Source of the DNA: an uncultured Bacteroides sp.
GTDB lineage: Bacteria; Bacteroidota; Bacteroidia; Bacteroidales; Bacteroidaceae
NCBI GenBank assembly: GCA_944322355.1
Contig: CALUOT010000030.1
Location: 1 to 32,191 of the forward strand
Reading direction: 5' to 3'
Length of the DNA stretch: 32,191 nt
Shown: positions 17,436 through 24,102 of the stretch, piece by piece
Layout of the letters: the number at the start of each line of letters is the position of its first letter
Position numbering within the stretch: position 1 is the stretch's first letter
Program-made: the position numbers and the translations under genes
Notes under the pieces: model-generated
What the model was told of the DNA's origin: nothing
Seen by the model: the letters and a program-made list of their open reading frames with translations, nothing else
Databases searched by the model: none

Positions 17436-18761
17436 TCAAGCTTGAATAACATTTCCTTTTTCATTCTCTTGATCTTTCTTATCTGATAAACTATTCAGCA
17501 ATGCTTCTTCAAGATTTCGCAAGTCCTTAAACTGACTACAAACATTAAAATGTGCTCCTTCAAAACTATTCTTATAACGATACCAGCTACAGCCTCCGCT
17601 ACAAACTGGAAAAAGCAAACAGTCCTTGCATTTATCATCCTCAAAAGGAGAAACTTCTGTCATATATCTGTCAAAAAGGGTTCTGTTTGTGAATTCCTTC
17701 TGGTCAATATATCCTATTATCTTATCAGCATTGTTCACATCATTCCAACACTTATACAGTTCACCTTTAGGACCAATTATGTAAGCATTCAACCTATTTA
17801 TCATACAACCTTTGTTCGCAATTTTAGGAAAGAAATTCACATGAACGCCCCATTCCTTAATTCTGTTATAAAACGGAATAGCCGTGTTCCCATCAATAGA
17901 ACGATAGCACAATGATGATTTATCCTTTGTTTCCTCTCTTATAAAACCCGGATAAACATATAAATGTTTAGAGGGAAAACGATTATGCAGGAAATGATAC
18001 ATTTCTTGAAAATCATCTTGATTGGTTTTATTGACATTGATCCGTATAGAGAGCATACAATTGGGAAGGTTCTCTAAGACAAGTCCAATGTTCTCCACGA
18101 TGCGTTCAAAAGTCCCTTGTCTGCTTTGTTTTAAACATCTTGTTTTATTGTGGTTGTTTTCTTTCCCGTCCAATGTAATTTGCATCTCTTGCAACTTGCT
18201 TTCTCTGAAGAAATTCAACATCTCTTGATTTATCAAATATCCATTCGTTATCAATGAATGTCTTAGGATATTCAAATCAGTTTTCTCCATGATTTTTCTA
18301 TAAAGAGATTTAATCACATCAAAGCCTAATAACGGTTCACCGCCATACCATGTTAAACTAAGTTTTTTTGCATTAGGATGTCCCGTGATAAATTCAAGCA
18401 CCTTATCTTCAACCGCTGCTGACATTAAATAAGGGGCTTTTTTCTCTTCAAAACAATATGGGCACGCAAAATTACAGCCGCTAAACGGCACAATGACCAA
18501 TAAAAGATTTTCCTTGTCGTAAGACTCTGAATAATAGCGCATTTTTATCTCATCATAATAGGAATAAACCTCCTCGTCTTCGACTATAATTTTTTTTAAA
18601 CGTAACGTATTAAGTGTATCCTTATCAATGGATTGAAAATCCCTATTATACAATAAACTATACAACGATTCTGATATAACGGCAAACAGGCTACTTTCAC
18701 TGTTATACAAATAGTATTTGAATGACCGGGTAAAAATATAAGTATATATAGAAAGACGCAT
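17436..18761 (-). CDS. Radical SAM/SPASM peptide maturase
   Basis: The 441-residue enzyme has the radical SAM site CNFACPYC (Cys96, Cys100, Cys103) and the GGEP motif (140-143). Its C-terminal SPASM domain shows all seven cysteines in the standard pattern: Cys319, GELYKC (Cys338), Cys378-x2-Cys381-x5-Cys387-x3-Cys391, and Cys408. Such enzymes hold extra 4Fe-4S clusters and install cross-links or other changes on ribosomal peptides. The first 85 residues resemble the leader-binding region of these maturases. A GG-leader precursor lies 201 bases upstream on the same strand. The chemistry, such as thioether formation, cannot be told. AT-rich by eye. Confidence 0.92.
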   Translation of the reverse strand: MRLSIYTYIFTRSFKYYLYNSESSLFAVISESLYSLLYNRDFQSIDKDTLNTLRLKKIIVEDEEVYSYYDEIKMRYYSESYDKENLLLVIVPFSGCNFACPYCFEEKKAPYLMSAAVEDKVLEFITGHPNAKKLSLTWYGGEPLLGFDVIKSLYRKIMEKTDLNILRHSLITNGYLINQEMLNFFRESKLQEMQITLDGKENNHNKTRCLKQSRQGTFERIVENIGLVLENLPNCMLSIRINVNKTNQDDFQEMYHFLHNRFPSKHLYVYPGFIREETKDKSSLCYRSIDGNTAIPFYNRIKEWGVHVNFFPKIANKGCMINRLNAYIIGPKGELYKCWNDVNNADKIIGYIDQKEFTNRTLFDRYMTEVSPFEDDKCKDCLLFPVCSGGCSWYRYKNSFEGAHFNVCSQFKDLRNLEEALLNSLSDKKDQENEKGNVIQA

Positions 18762-18883
18762 ACGCTAATTTTTTATATGAACATTCACATTCGGCCAATA
18801 TACATCCCTGATGCATATCCACTCAAAACGAAGAGATACTGCATCGGTTTGTAGATATTCTTTTTATTTCAAATAATGAAAAT

Positions 18884-18925
18884 GAGAGTGTAGCAAATAG
18901 TATTACCTATATTGGGTACACTCTC
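18884..18925 (-). terminator. Hairpin between precursor and maturase (attenuator)
   Basis: GAGAGTGTA (18884-18892) and TACACTCTC (18917-18925) form a perfect 9-bp stem with a 24-base loop, 37 bases after the precursor stop. A short T-rich stretch follows on the minus strand. A partial terminator here would let the precursor be made in excess of its enzyme. The long loop and weak T run make termination only possible. The rest of the 201-base gap (18762-18962) shows no gene. Confidence 0.5.
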
Positions 18926-18962
18926 TATTCCCTCCTTTCTGAAAAGAGGAACACATCATTTG

Positions 18963-19148
18963 TTAGACAAGAATGCCATTAGGAGGACAGGTTTGAATTG
19001 GCTTACTTGGCCCATCATTGTTCTTATTGCACCCTGAATTAGTACCACAACATTCTGGTTCCTCAGAGGAAATTCCTCCTTTGATGTCTTCCATTGAAAG
19101 TGCATCTAATTTTTCACCTTCCATCACAAATTGAAAATCCTTATTCAT
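18963..19148 (-). CDS. RiPP precursor peptide, double-glycine leader
   Basis: The 61-residue peptide has an acidic leader (residues 1-25) with LDALSMEDIKGG, the typical double-glycine cleavage motif of the GG-Bacteroidales precursor family. The 36-residue core starts at ISSEEPECCG and contains Cys33, Cys34, Cys40 and Cys54, many Asn/Gly/Pro, and ends TCPPNGILV. It lies between a DUF3244 gene (60-base gap) and the radical SAM maturase, followed by an exporter with a C39 peptidase, which is the enzyme type that cuts after Gly-Gly. The start ATG follows a purine-rich tract. Modified residues and product activity are unknown; a bacteriocin or signalling role would be a guess. Confidence 0.85.
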   Translation of the reverse strand: MNKDFQFVMEGEKLDALSMEDIKGGISSEEPECCGTNSGCNKNNDGPSKPIQTCPPNGILV

Positions 19149-19202
19149 TTTCTTCTATTTTTTAATTTGCCTTCTTACAGCTTCCGGCATTGCTTTTATT
19201 AT

Positions 19203-19222
19203 ATTTCTCTACAGAGAGAAAT
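19203..19222 (-). repeat. Hairpin at the DUF3244 stop codon
   Basis: ATTTCTCT and AGAGAAAT form an 8-bp stem with a 4-base loop spanning the stop codon. No T run follows, so it may be an mRNA processing or stability element between DUF3244 and the precursor. Confidence 0.45.
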
Positions 19223-19574
19223 CACCTTCATATTGCCCCATCTCCGTCCGAAGAATAAGGGTATAGACACCTTGCGGAACATCAGCCAACGAAAAAGTAT
19301 AGCTACCGCTGAGGGAAATACCCGTTACTTCATACTGCACATTTCCAGCTTCATCTACCACATAAATAGAAACCTGCTCCCATGTCTTCTCTGAATAAAT
19401 GGTAATAATACTCCCATCGTATGTAGCAGTAGGTTCCACCAATAAAGAACGATCATCCTTATCCCACCCGCCTTTGAAATCGGTACATTGCAAAATAATC
19501 GGTTGTTCCATTGCTTGTATTTGGGTAGCGAATAACACCCCCCATACTACCATTAACACATGTCCTATTTTCAT
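19209..19574 (-). CDS. DUF3244 secreted protein
   Basis: The 121-residue protein has an N-terminal signal peptide (about 1-21, ending TQIQA). Its body SLLVEPTATYDGSIITIYSE, VSIYVVDEAGNVQYEV and SLADVPQGVYTLIL matches the small DUF3244 family, predicted to form a beta-sandwich in the periplasm or outside the cell. Function unknown. It is the first gene of the peptide locus, only 60 bases before the precursor, so co-transcription is likely. A small 8-bp hairpin (19203-19222) covers its stop codon. Confidence 0.8.
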   Translation of the reverse strand: MKIGHVLMVVWGVLFATQIQAMEQPIILQCTDFKGGWDKDDRSLLVEPTATYDGSIITIYSEKTWEQVSIYVVDEAGNVQYEVTGISLSGSYTFSLADVPQGVYTLILRTEMGQYEGDFSL

Positions 19575-19584
19575 ATTCTTTTAT

Positions 19585-19600
19585 TTTTGTCGGGACAAAA
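19585..19600. promoter_or_regulatory. Palindrome upstream of the DUF3244 gene
   Basis: TTTTGTCGGGACAAAA has 7-base arms and a 2-base centre, 10 bases before the start codon at 19574. It could be an operator or a hairpin in the leader. No clear TAnnTTTG element was found nearby, so the promoter of the peptide locus is unresolved. Confidence 0.5.
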
Positions 19601-19645
19601 TTTTTGATAAATCCTCAAAATTCCTATTCTTTTTACCAGAAATAT

Positions 19646-19713
19646 GTATGCAGGTTTGTATGCAAAGCCCGTGAAAAGGCCATAGAAAGGGGTTTGCATA
19701 CAAACTGGCATAC
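19646..19713. repeat. 25-bp inverted repeat (hairpin) upstream of the peptide locus
   Basis: 19646-19670 and 19689-19713 are inverted copies that differ by one mismatch and small one-base shifts, separated by 18 bases. Each contains two GTATGC/GCATAC motifs around TTTG/CAAA. In RNA it would form a long stem. It lies 72-139 bases upstream of the DUF3244 start and could be a regulator site, attenuator or element end. Confidence 0.75.
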
Positions 19714-19806
19714 CTATCGAACGGTGCTTTATGGTCAGCCTAACATCGGAAAGATGTAAAGCAATGCGGTTATTATGACTTGATACCCCCCACTTTAGTA
19801 CCCGTC

Positions 19807-19838
19807 AAGTGCCTGTTTAGACTTCCAAACTGGCACTT
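19807..19838. repeat. Hairpin, 14-bp imperfect stem
   Basis: AAGTGCCTGTTTAG and CCAAACTGGCACTT pair with two mismatches around a 4-base loop. It lies in the gene-free stretch 19575-20474 with no gene within 200 bases. Confidence 0.6.
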
Positions 19839-19874
19839 TGGGCATCCCAAACCGGTGGTTTTCGTAGGCAAAAG

Positions 19875-19930
19875 CATACTATCTTTTCGGGGAAAACATA
19901 GTATCTTTTAGGAGAAAACATACGATGTTA
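19875..19930. repeat. 22-bp tandem repeat, about 2.5 copies
   Basis: Two copies of a 22-base unit (CATASTATCTTTT-GG-GAAAA pattern) at 19875-19896 and 19897-19918, followed by a partial third starting CATACGAT. Units differ at a few bases. No spacers. Confidence 0.8.
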
Positions 19931-19994
19931 TGCACCATTACATGATTTGCCTTCACGCCTTCAACCGGATTCAATCTACTTGATTATTAGCTAC

Positions 19995-20299
19995 ATGTGG
20001 TGAAACATGCATCTTTCACCTATCTTTCACCTCACTTATCTTTTTGTCAATATTCCAGACTAAGGTAACCCAACATCCATACCCCGTTCAGAATAGGTTC
20101 TGACGCCCTATGGGGAAGGTTGCAAACATAGAGGCCGAAGGTTGCAAACATTAGCCCCTTAGGTTGCAAACATTCGGGGCTTAGGGTTGCAACCTTCCCG
20201 AAAGCTATTTCCTTCTCTGATAAAATGTCATGATTTTATACCCAATCTACCAAGAAACATGGGGTGAAAGATAGGTGAAAGATGCATGTTTCACCACAT
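19995..20299. repeat. Element bounded by perfect 37-bp inverted repeats
   Basis: 19995-20031 (ATGTGGTGAAACATGC to TATCTTTCACC) is the exact reverse complement of 20263-20299. The 231 bases between hold the third minisatellite and no gene. Each arm itself holds a near-palindrome (GGTGAAA-N8-TTTCACC) and a repeated TCTTTCACC. TTGATTAT occurs in the same orientation just outside both arms (19980-19987, 20304-20311), as a target duplication might. It could be a miniature transposable element or an invertible segment. No transposase or invertase gene is in the window. Confidence 0.8.
20116..20200. repeat. 22-bp tandem repeat, about 4 copies
   Basis: Units start at 20116, 20138, 20161 and 20183, each beginning (A)AGGTTGCAAACAT; the last is partial and diverged. 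Unit lengths are 22, 23, 22 and 18. The unit ends vary (GAGGCCG, TAGCCCCTT, TCGGGGCTT). It lies wholly inside the inverted-repeat element. Confidence 0.85.
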
Positions 20300-20427
20300 T
20301 TTATTGATTATCATTAAGTTATAAGCGGTGAAAGCGTGAAAGCAAATTATAGACTCTCGTCTTTACATTTAATGTAGGTTTCTATTTCTTTAAATGAACC
20401 TTTGGATTGCATTAAATGTTATTCATC

Positions 20428-20466
20428 CCAACAAAGTATGTTTTCGCTGCAAACATGCTTTGTTGG
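20428..20466 (-). terminator. 16-bp stem hairpin after the toxin-antitoxin operon
   Basis: CCAACAAAGTATGTTT (20428-20443) and AAACATGCTTTGTTGG (20451-20466) pair over 16 positions with one G-T wobble and a 7-base loop. It begins 8 bases after the antitoxin stop codon on the minus strand. No T run follows, so it may act as a processing or stability element rather than a classic terminator. Confidence 0.6.
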
Positions 20467-20474
20467 ACACAGAA

Positions 20475-20849
20475 TTAAAAACCAAGCATGGCAGCGGGCT
20501 GTATATTCAATACTCGACAAAGCATTCTTGCAATTTTTAATGTTGGTTCGGAACGACCAGAGATGTAGTCATTCACTCTGGAGGGACTAACACCTATTTC
20601 ATTTGCAAGCTGGCGTTGTGTCATACCTTTCTCTTCGAGGGATAACTCAATAAGTTCGGCCACAGTAGGTTTCTCAATGGGATAATGTTCCTTTTCGTAA
20701 ACTATCACAATATCCGACATCATGGTAAGTTCCACAGCATTCTTATCGTTGGCAGGAGTATTATCATTCACTAATGGAAGAAGTTCCTCAATCCTTGATT
20801 GGGCAAACTCGTACTGTTCTTTGGTAATCTTGCTCATCATATTTTGCAT
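20475..20849 (-). CDS. higA: HigA-type antitoxin, XRE helix-turn-helix
   Basis: The 124-residue protein has a C-terminal helix-turn-helix (MTQRQLANEIGVSPSRVNDYISGRSEPTLKIARML). Its N-terminal half (EELLPLVND, DIVIVYEKEHYPI) resembles HigA antitoxins. It should neutralise the HigB-type toxin and repress the operon. I chose the ATG at 20849 because it overlaps the toxin stop codon (TAATG). An ATG at 20864 and two more within the next 12 bases are alternatives. Toxin first, antitoxin second is the usual hig order. Confidence 0.88.
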   Translation of the reverse strand: MQNMMSKITKEQYEFAQSRIEELLPLVNDNTPANDKNAVELTMMSDIVIVYEKEHYPIEKPTVAELIELSLEEKGMTQRQLANEIGVSPSRVNDYISGRSEPTLKIARMLCRVLNIQPAAMLGF

Positions 20850-21148
20850 TAAATGGTTGAACAATCTATCTTATTATATTCATCGTGTGTACATACTTTC
20901 CGGATAAAAATATATCCCATCGTAAACTTAACAACTACTATCAGTCTATAATTATTACCCCGTATATTAAACACGTAATGCTGATTGCCTACATAATCAG
21001 TAGCAGGGAAATCGACTTTTATATCCGAAAGATTTTTCCACGTTGCCCTTTCCGCTATATCATACCATCGTTCAAGGGCGACACGTGAATCCTCATAACC
21101 TTTCGTCTCGTAGAATTCTTTTAAACGCTTATGTGATACAATCCTCAT
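20849..21148 (-). CDS. higB: HigB-type RelE-fold toxin
   Basis: From MRIVSHKRLKEFYET the 99-residue protein matches the HigB toxin family (Pfam HigB_toxin) along its length: ALERWYDIAERATWKNLSDIKVDFP, YVFNIRGNNYRLIVVV and FIRKVCTHDEYNKI. Such toxins cleave mRNA at the ribosome. A longer upstream frame (to 21232) would cross the promoter and is unlikely. It is translationally coupled to the antitoxin by TAATG. Confidence 0.9.
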   Translation of the reverse strand: MRIVSHKRLKEFYETKGYEDSRVALERWYDIAERATWKNLSDIKVDFPATDYVGNQHYVFNIRGNNYRLIVVVKFTMGYIFIRKVCTHDEYNKIDCSTI

Positions 21149-21167
21149 ACCCTTATTATATATAACG

Positions 21168-21175
21168 CAAAGATA
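21168..21175 (-). promoter_or_regulatory. Promoter of the toxin-antitoxin operon
   Basis: TATCTTTG on the minus strand matches TAnnTTTG and ends 20 bases before the toxin start codon. Confidence 0.6.
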
Positions 21176-21264
21176 AGGAAAGTTTTGAAATATAGAATTA
21201 ATTATATCGAAAAGTTTTATAGAAAAAAACATTTAGGTTTTAAGAGTAGTGTCATCTGGTCAAA

Positions 21265-23016
21265 CTATAATTGCAAAACAATCTGATCCCACATTTCAGC
21301 TGTTCCTTTTTCCCCGGTTGCCTTCTGATAAAGACGCACACGGATGGAAGAAACAGAACCGGGCTTCAGACCAGTCAGACGGGCAACTTCGGCCGGAGCA
21401 AAAAGAAGCTTGATCAAAATACTAACGTGCTCTTCGTTTTCATTGGGTGCGCAAAGGAATTCTAACCGTTCGAAAAAACGGGGATAGGCAGAAGCCAACA
21501 GGCTGTGTAACATTTCCCACTCTTCGGAAGTAATGAAGCCTACACCTCGAGCAGAATGGGCTCGCCGTTGCAAATCGGCATACAAGTCGGAATGAAATAG
21601 GGTATTTTGAGCTTCCACTTCTTCCTCCACTTCTATTCGATGTTGTTCCAGCAGATTGTTAATCAACGTCAGCCTTCGTTTCTTCTTTTCCAGGGAAACA
21701 CCGGTTTGTCCTTTGGATTGCTCCACTTGCTCGGTCAATTTCACCTGTTCTTTCTGATAGGATTCCAGTAACTCGATTTTCTTCTGTTGTTCGGCCAATA
21801 CTTGCTGATACTTACGCCGTTGTTCTTCTTTTTCCCGCTTCAACCGATGACAATATTGCCCAACGAGCACGCTGACCAGCACCAAGATAATAATAATGGC
21901 CACACCTATACACAAATAAAGCTGATTCCGACTCTCTTGTTCCCTTAAGCGGAGGTTCTCCTGTTCGTTTTCCCAAAAACTATTATCCGAATGCCATCGT
22001 AATTCATCCGCTTTCTTTTCCAATGTCCGAAGCGAATCGATAGTCTGCTGCCAACCTTCGTAGAGGGCTGTCAACTCCGGATGAGCGATTTGCCGGATCA
22101 ACTGAGTAATTAATTCACGGTAAGCTTCATTTTGGGCATAGACCGTACCTACTTTCAGCAGCTGCCGGTAATAGAAATTAGCAGAGTCCTGCCTGCCGAC
22201 AGCCCGGTAGTAATGAGCCGCTATGAAATAACGGGCACTACGACTGGGATATTCTACGTTGCGTAATGCTTCCTTCAAAGCTGCATGCGCCGAGTCGTAA
22301 GCCTGCACTTCCAAATAGGCACCTGCCAACTGCCCTTGCATCATATCCACCAAATCGGAATCACGCAACAAGTCGGCCCAATGCTTCGCCTGCAAAAAGC
22401 AGGGAAGTACACTGTCCGGTTGGTGCAATTCGCGATACATATTGCCCATGTCCCGCAAATTGAAAACCATACCCGCCGTATCCCGAACCGCCCTGTTCAT
22501 TTCCAGACATGCCTGATACATGGTGAGTGCCTCCCGATACATGTCCCGATAGGCATATAGGGTACCCCGCTGACTGTAAGCCTTGGTTTTCAGCCGGATA
22601 TCCGTATCCCCGTTTTCCCGGATGGCTTCCACCGTTTTCTGAAAGTAAGCCAAGGCCTGCCGGTCATCCCCCAAGTCGCGATAGACCCGCCCGGCATAGT
22701 AATAGGCTTCGGGCAGAAGGCGCGGGTCACCGTCCTCTATATAATAATGTAGGACGGGACGAATCAGGCTGTCGGAAATGTGGAGGATGTAAGCTTTGTC
22801 CGCTGCCTTGATGCAGAGCAGCCGATAGTACATGCGATGAGCCAAAGGGAAGGAGGCCGTGTCGGACGACAGGGAATCAAGATACGCCAAGGCTTGTTCG
22901 GGACAGGCGGACGCCAAACTGTCCGCCCGCTGCAACGAGGGTGGATAGGAGCGTGTCGTACAGGCCGTCAGCAGGCAGATGACACTCATCGTCCAAAGGC
23001 AGATTTTCCGGTTCAT
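21265..23016 (-). CDS. TPR membrane lipoprotein with C-terminal helix-turn-helix
   Basis: I start at 23016 (MNRKICLWTM), giving a lipoprotein-type signal with LLTAC (Cys19) and 583 residues. Residues about 25-330 are tetratricopeptide-like helices (PEAYYYAGRVYRDLGDDRQALAYF and similar). A membrane helix follows near 367-387, a charged coiled coil to about 460, and a C-terminal segment (APAEVARLTGLKPGSVSSIRVRL) resembling a LuxR-type helix-turn-helix. This layout is common in Bacteroides and suggests a membrane-bound regulator. The ligand and targets are unknown. Confidence 0.75.
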   Translation of the reverse strand: MNRKICLWTMSVICLLTACTTRSYPPSLQRADSLASACPEQALAYLDSLSSDTASFPLAHRMYYRLLCIKAADKAYILHISDSLIRPVLHYYIEDGDPRLLPEAYYYAGRVYRDLGDDRQALAYFQKTVEAIRENGDTDIRLKTKAYSQRGTLYAYRDMYREALTMYQACLEMNRAVRDTAGMVFNLRDMGNMYRELHQPDSVLPCFLQAKHWADLLRDSDLVDMMQGQLAGAYLEVQAYDSAHAALKEALRNVEYPSRSARYFIAAHYYRAVGRQDSANFYYRQLLKVGTVYAQNEAYRELITQLIRQIAHPELTALYEGWQQTIDSLRTLEKKADELRWHSDNSFWENEQENLRLREQESRNQLYLCIGVAIIIILVLVSVLVGQYCHRLKREKEEQRRKYQQVLAEQQKKIELLESYQKEQVKLTEQVEQSKGQTGVSLEKKKRRLTLINNLLEQHRIEVEEEVEAQNTLFHSDLYADLQRRAHSARGVGFITSEEWEMLHSLLASAYPRFFERLEFLCAPNENEEHVSILIKLLFAPAEVARLTGLKPGSVSSIRVRLYQKATGEKGTAEMWDQIVLQL

Positions 23017-23020
23017 GCTG

Positions 23021-23028
23021 CAAATATA
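23021..23028 (-). promoter_or_regulatory. Promoter of the TPR-HTH gene, leaderless or nearly so
   Basis: TATATTTG on the minus strand lies only 4 bases before the ATG at 23016. A start 5-7 bases after the -7 element would fall at or inside the ATG. Confidence 0.55.
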
Positions 23029-23083
23029 GTAAAAATAATGAAAACCACCTTTGGACGAGGCCGAAGTGCTCCCGTAAAATTTC

Positions 23084-23902
23084 TTATTGTACCGGAATAT
23101 AACCGCCTTTTTCAATGATGCCTTGTCCGGCGGGAGATAAAATATAGTCCAGCAATGGTTTCACCTTATCGGCCTGGGCGCGGTCGTAATAGTAGTATAG
23201 CGGGCGGACAATGGGATAGGTGCCGTTGAGCGCATTTTCGGGCGTAGGCAAGGCATAATCCCCCTCTTCGTAAGCTACTGCCAATGCCTTGATGCGCGGC
23301 GACACGTAAGCCAAGCCTACATAACCGATTGCCCCCTTCGTCTGGCTGACAGATTGGATAACCGCCCCCGTAGCGGGCATGGAGAGGCTGCCACTCATAT
23401 AGTTCTTGTTCTTCAGCACGCTTTCCTTGAAGAACTCGTAGGTACCCGAAGAAGTCTCGCGCGAATACACCACAATCTTCCGGTCTTCTCCGCCGACTTC
23501 CTTCCAATTCGTGATTTTTCCGCGGAAGATATTCTCCAACTGCACCCGCGTCAACTTATCGACGGGGTTGCTGGGGTGTACCACCACGGCCAAAGCATCG
23601 CCCGCGATAGCCACTTCTTCGATATCCCTTCCGGTGGACTTAGCTTTCATCTTTTCACTAAACTTGATGGCACGCGAAGCCATGGCCAAATCGGCCGTCC
23701 CGTCGAGTAAAGCGGATATACCGACTCCGCTGCCTCCTCCGGTCACGGTGACACGGGCATCGGGATGAAGTTTCATATACGCTTCCGCCGTTTGCTGGGC
23801 AATGGGAAGAACGGTGTCACTACCTTTGATGCGCTGGGCACATAGGTTACTCACCGAGATGAAGCACATACATGCCGCCAGCAGTACAGATTTTGTTTTC
23901 AT
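23084..23902 (-). CDS. pstS: Phosphate ABC transporter, substrate-binding protein
   Basis: The 272-residue periplasmic protein starts at 23902 with a clear signal peptide (MKTKSVLLAACM to SNLCAQ). An upstream extension of 62 codons has no signal character. GSDTVLPIAQ, VTGGGSGVGISALLDGTADLAMASR, the IFRGKITNWKEVGG segment and SRETSSGTYEFF are the phosphate-binding and family motifs of PstS. It captures phosphate for PstCAB. It is transcribed away from pstC, with a Pho-box-like repeat between them. Confidence 0.93.
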   Translation of the reverse strand: MKTKSVLLAACMCFISVSNLCAQRIKGSDTVLPIAQQTAEAYMKLHPDARVTVTGGGSGVGISALLDGTADLAMASRAIKFSEKMKAKSTGRDIEEVAIAGDALAVVVHPSNPVDKLTRVQLENIFRGKITNWKEVGGEDRKIVVYSRETSSGTYEFFKESVLKNKNYMSGSLSMPATGAVIQSVSQTKGAIGYVGLAYVSPRIKALAVAYEEGDYALPTPENALNGTYPIVRPLYYYYDRAQADKVKPLLDYILSPAGQGIIEKGGYIPVQ

Positions 23903-24003
23903 AATGTCTTGCCTATAACTTTTTGATTGAAACAGTTTTTTCCGGACACAAAGAACGGAGAAATATGTTTCATAGGCATTACAAAACCCCAATTCACCGG
24001 AGA

Positions 24004-24021
24004 TGTAACACAATTGTAACA
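24004..24021. promoter_or_regulatory. Pho-box-like direct repeat
   Basis: TGTAACA-CAAT-TGTAACA: two identical heptamers with an 11-base period, the spacing bound by PhoB-type regulators. It lies in the 200-base gap between divergent pstS and pstC and may serve one or both. No phoB/phoR gene is in the window. Confidence 0.65.
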
Positions 24022-24074
24022 GAAATGAAAAACTTCTTTCAACCGACAGACACATCAATTTAACATCCGCACCT

Positions 24075-24082
24075 TTACTTTG
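24075..24082 (+). promoter_or_regulatory. pstC promoter (-7-like element)
   Basis: TTACTTTG differs from TAnnTTTG at one base; it ends 20 bases before the pstC start codon. Confidence 0.4.
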
Positions 24083-24102
24083 CAGCAAAATTTAAAAAAG
24101 GA

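Noticed and set aside
18900-18965. 18-codon minus-strand frame MMCSSFQKGGNREC..., a possible second GG peptide
   Set aside because: Too short for a leader plus core, overlaps the hairpin, and the KGG is probably chance.
19460-19480. FKGG in the DUF3244 protein as a leader cleavage site
   Set aside because: It follows a normal signal peptide and is in the folded part of the family; no acidic leader precedes it.
20402-20590. 62-codon frame after the antitoxin
   Set aside because: It crosses the hairpin and the antisense 3' end of higA; no features.
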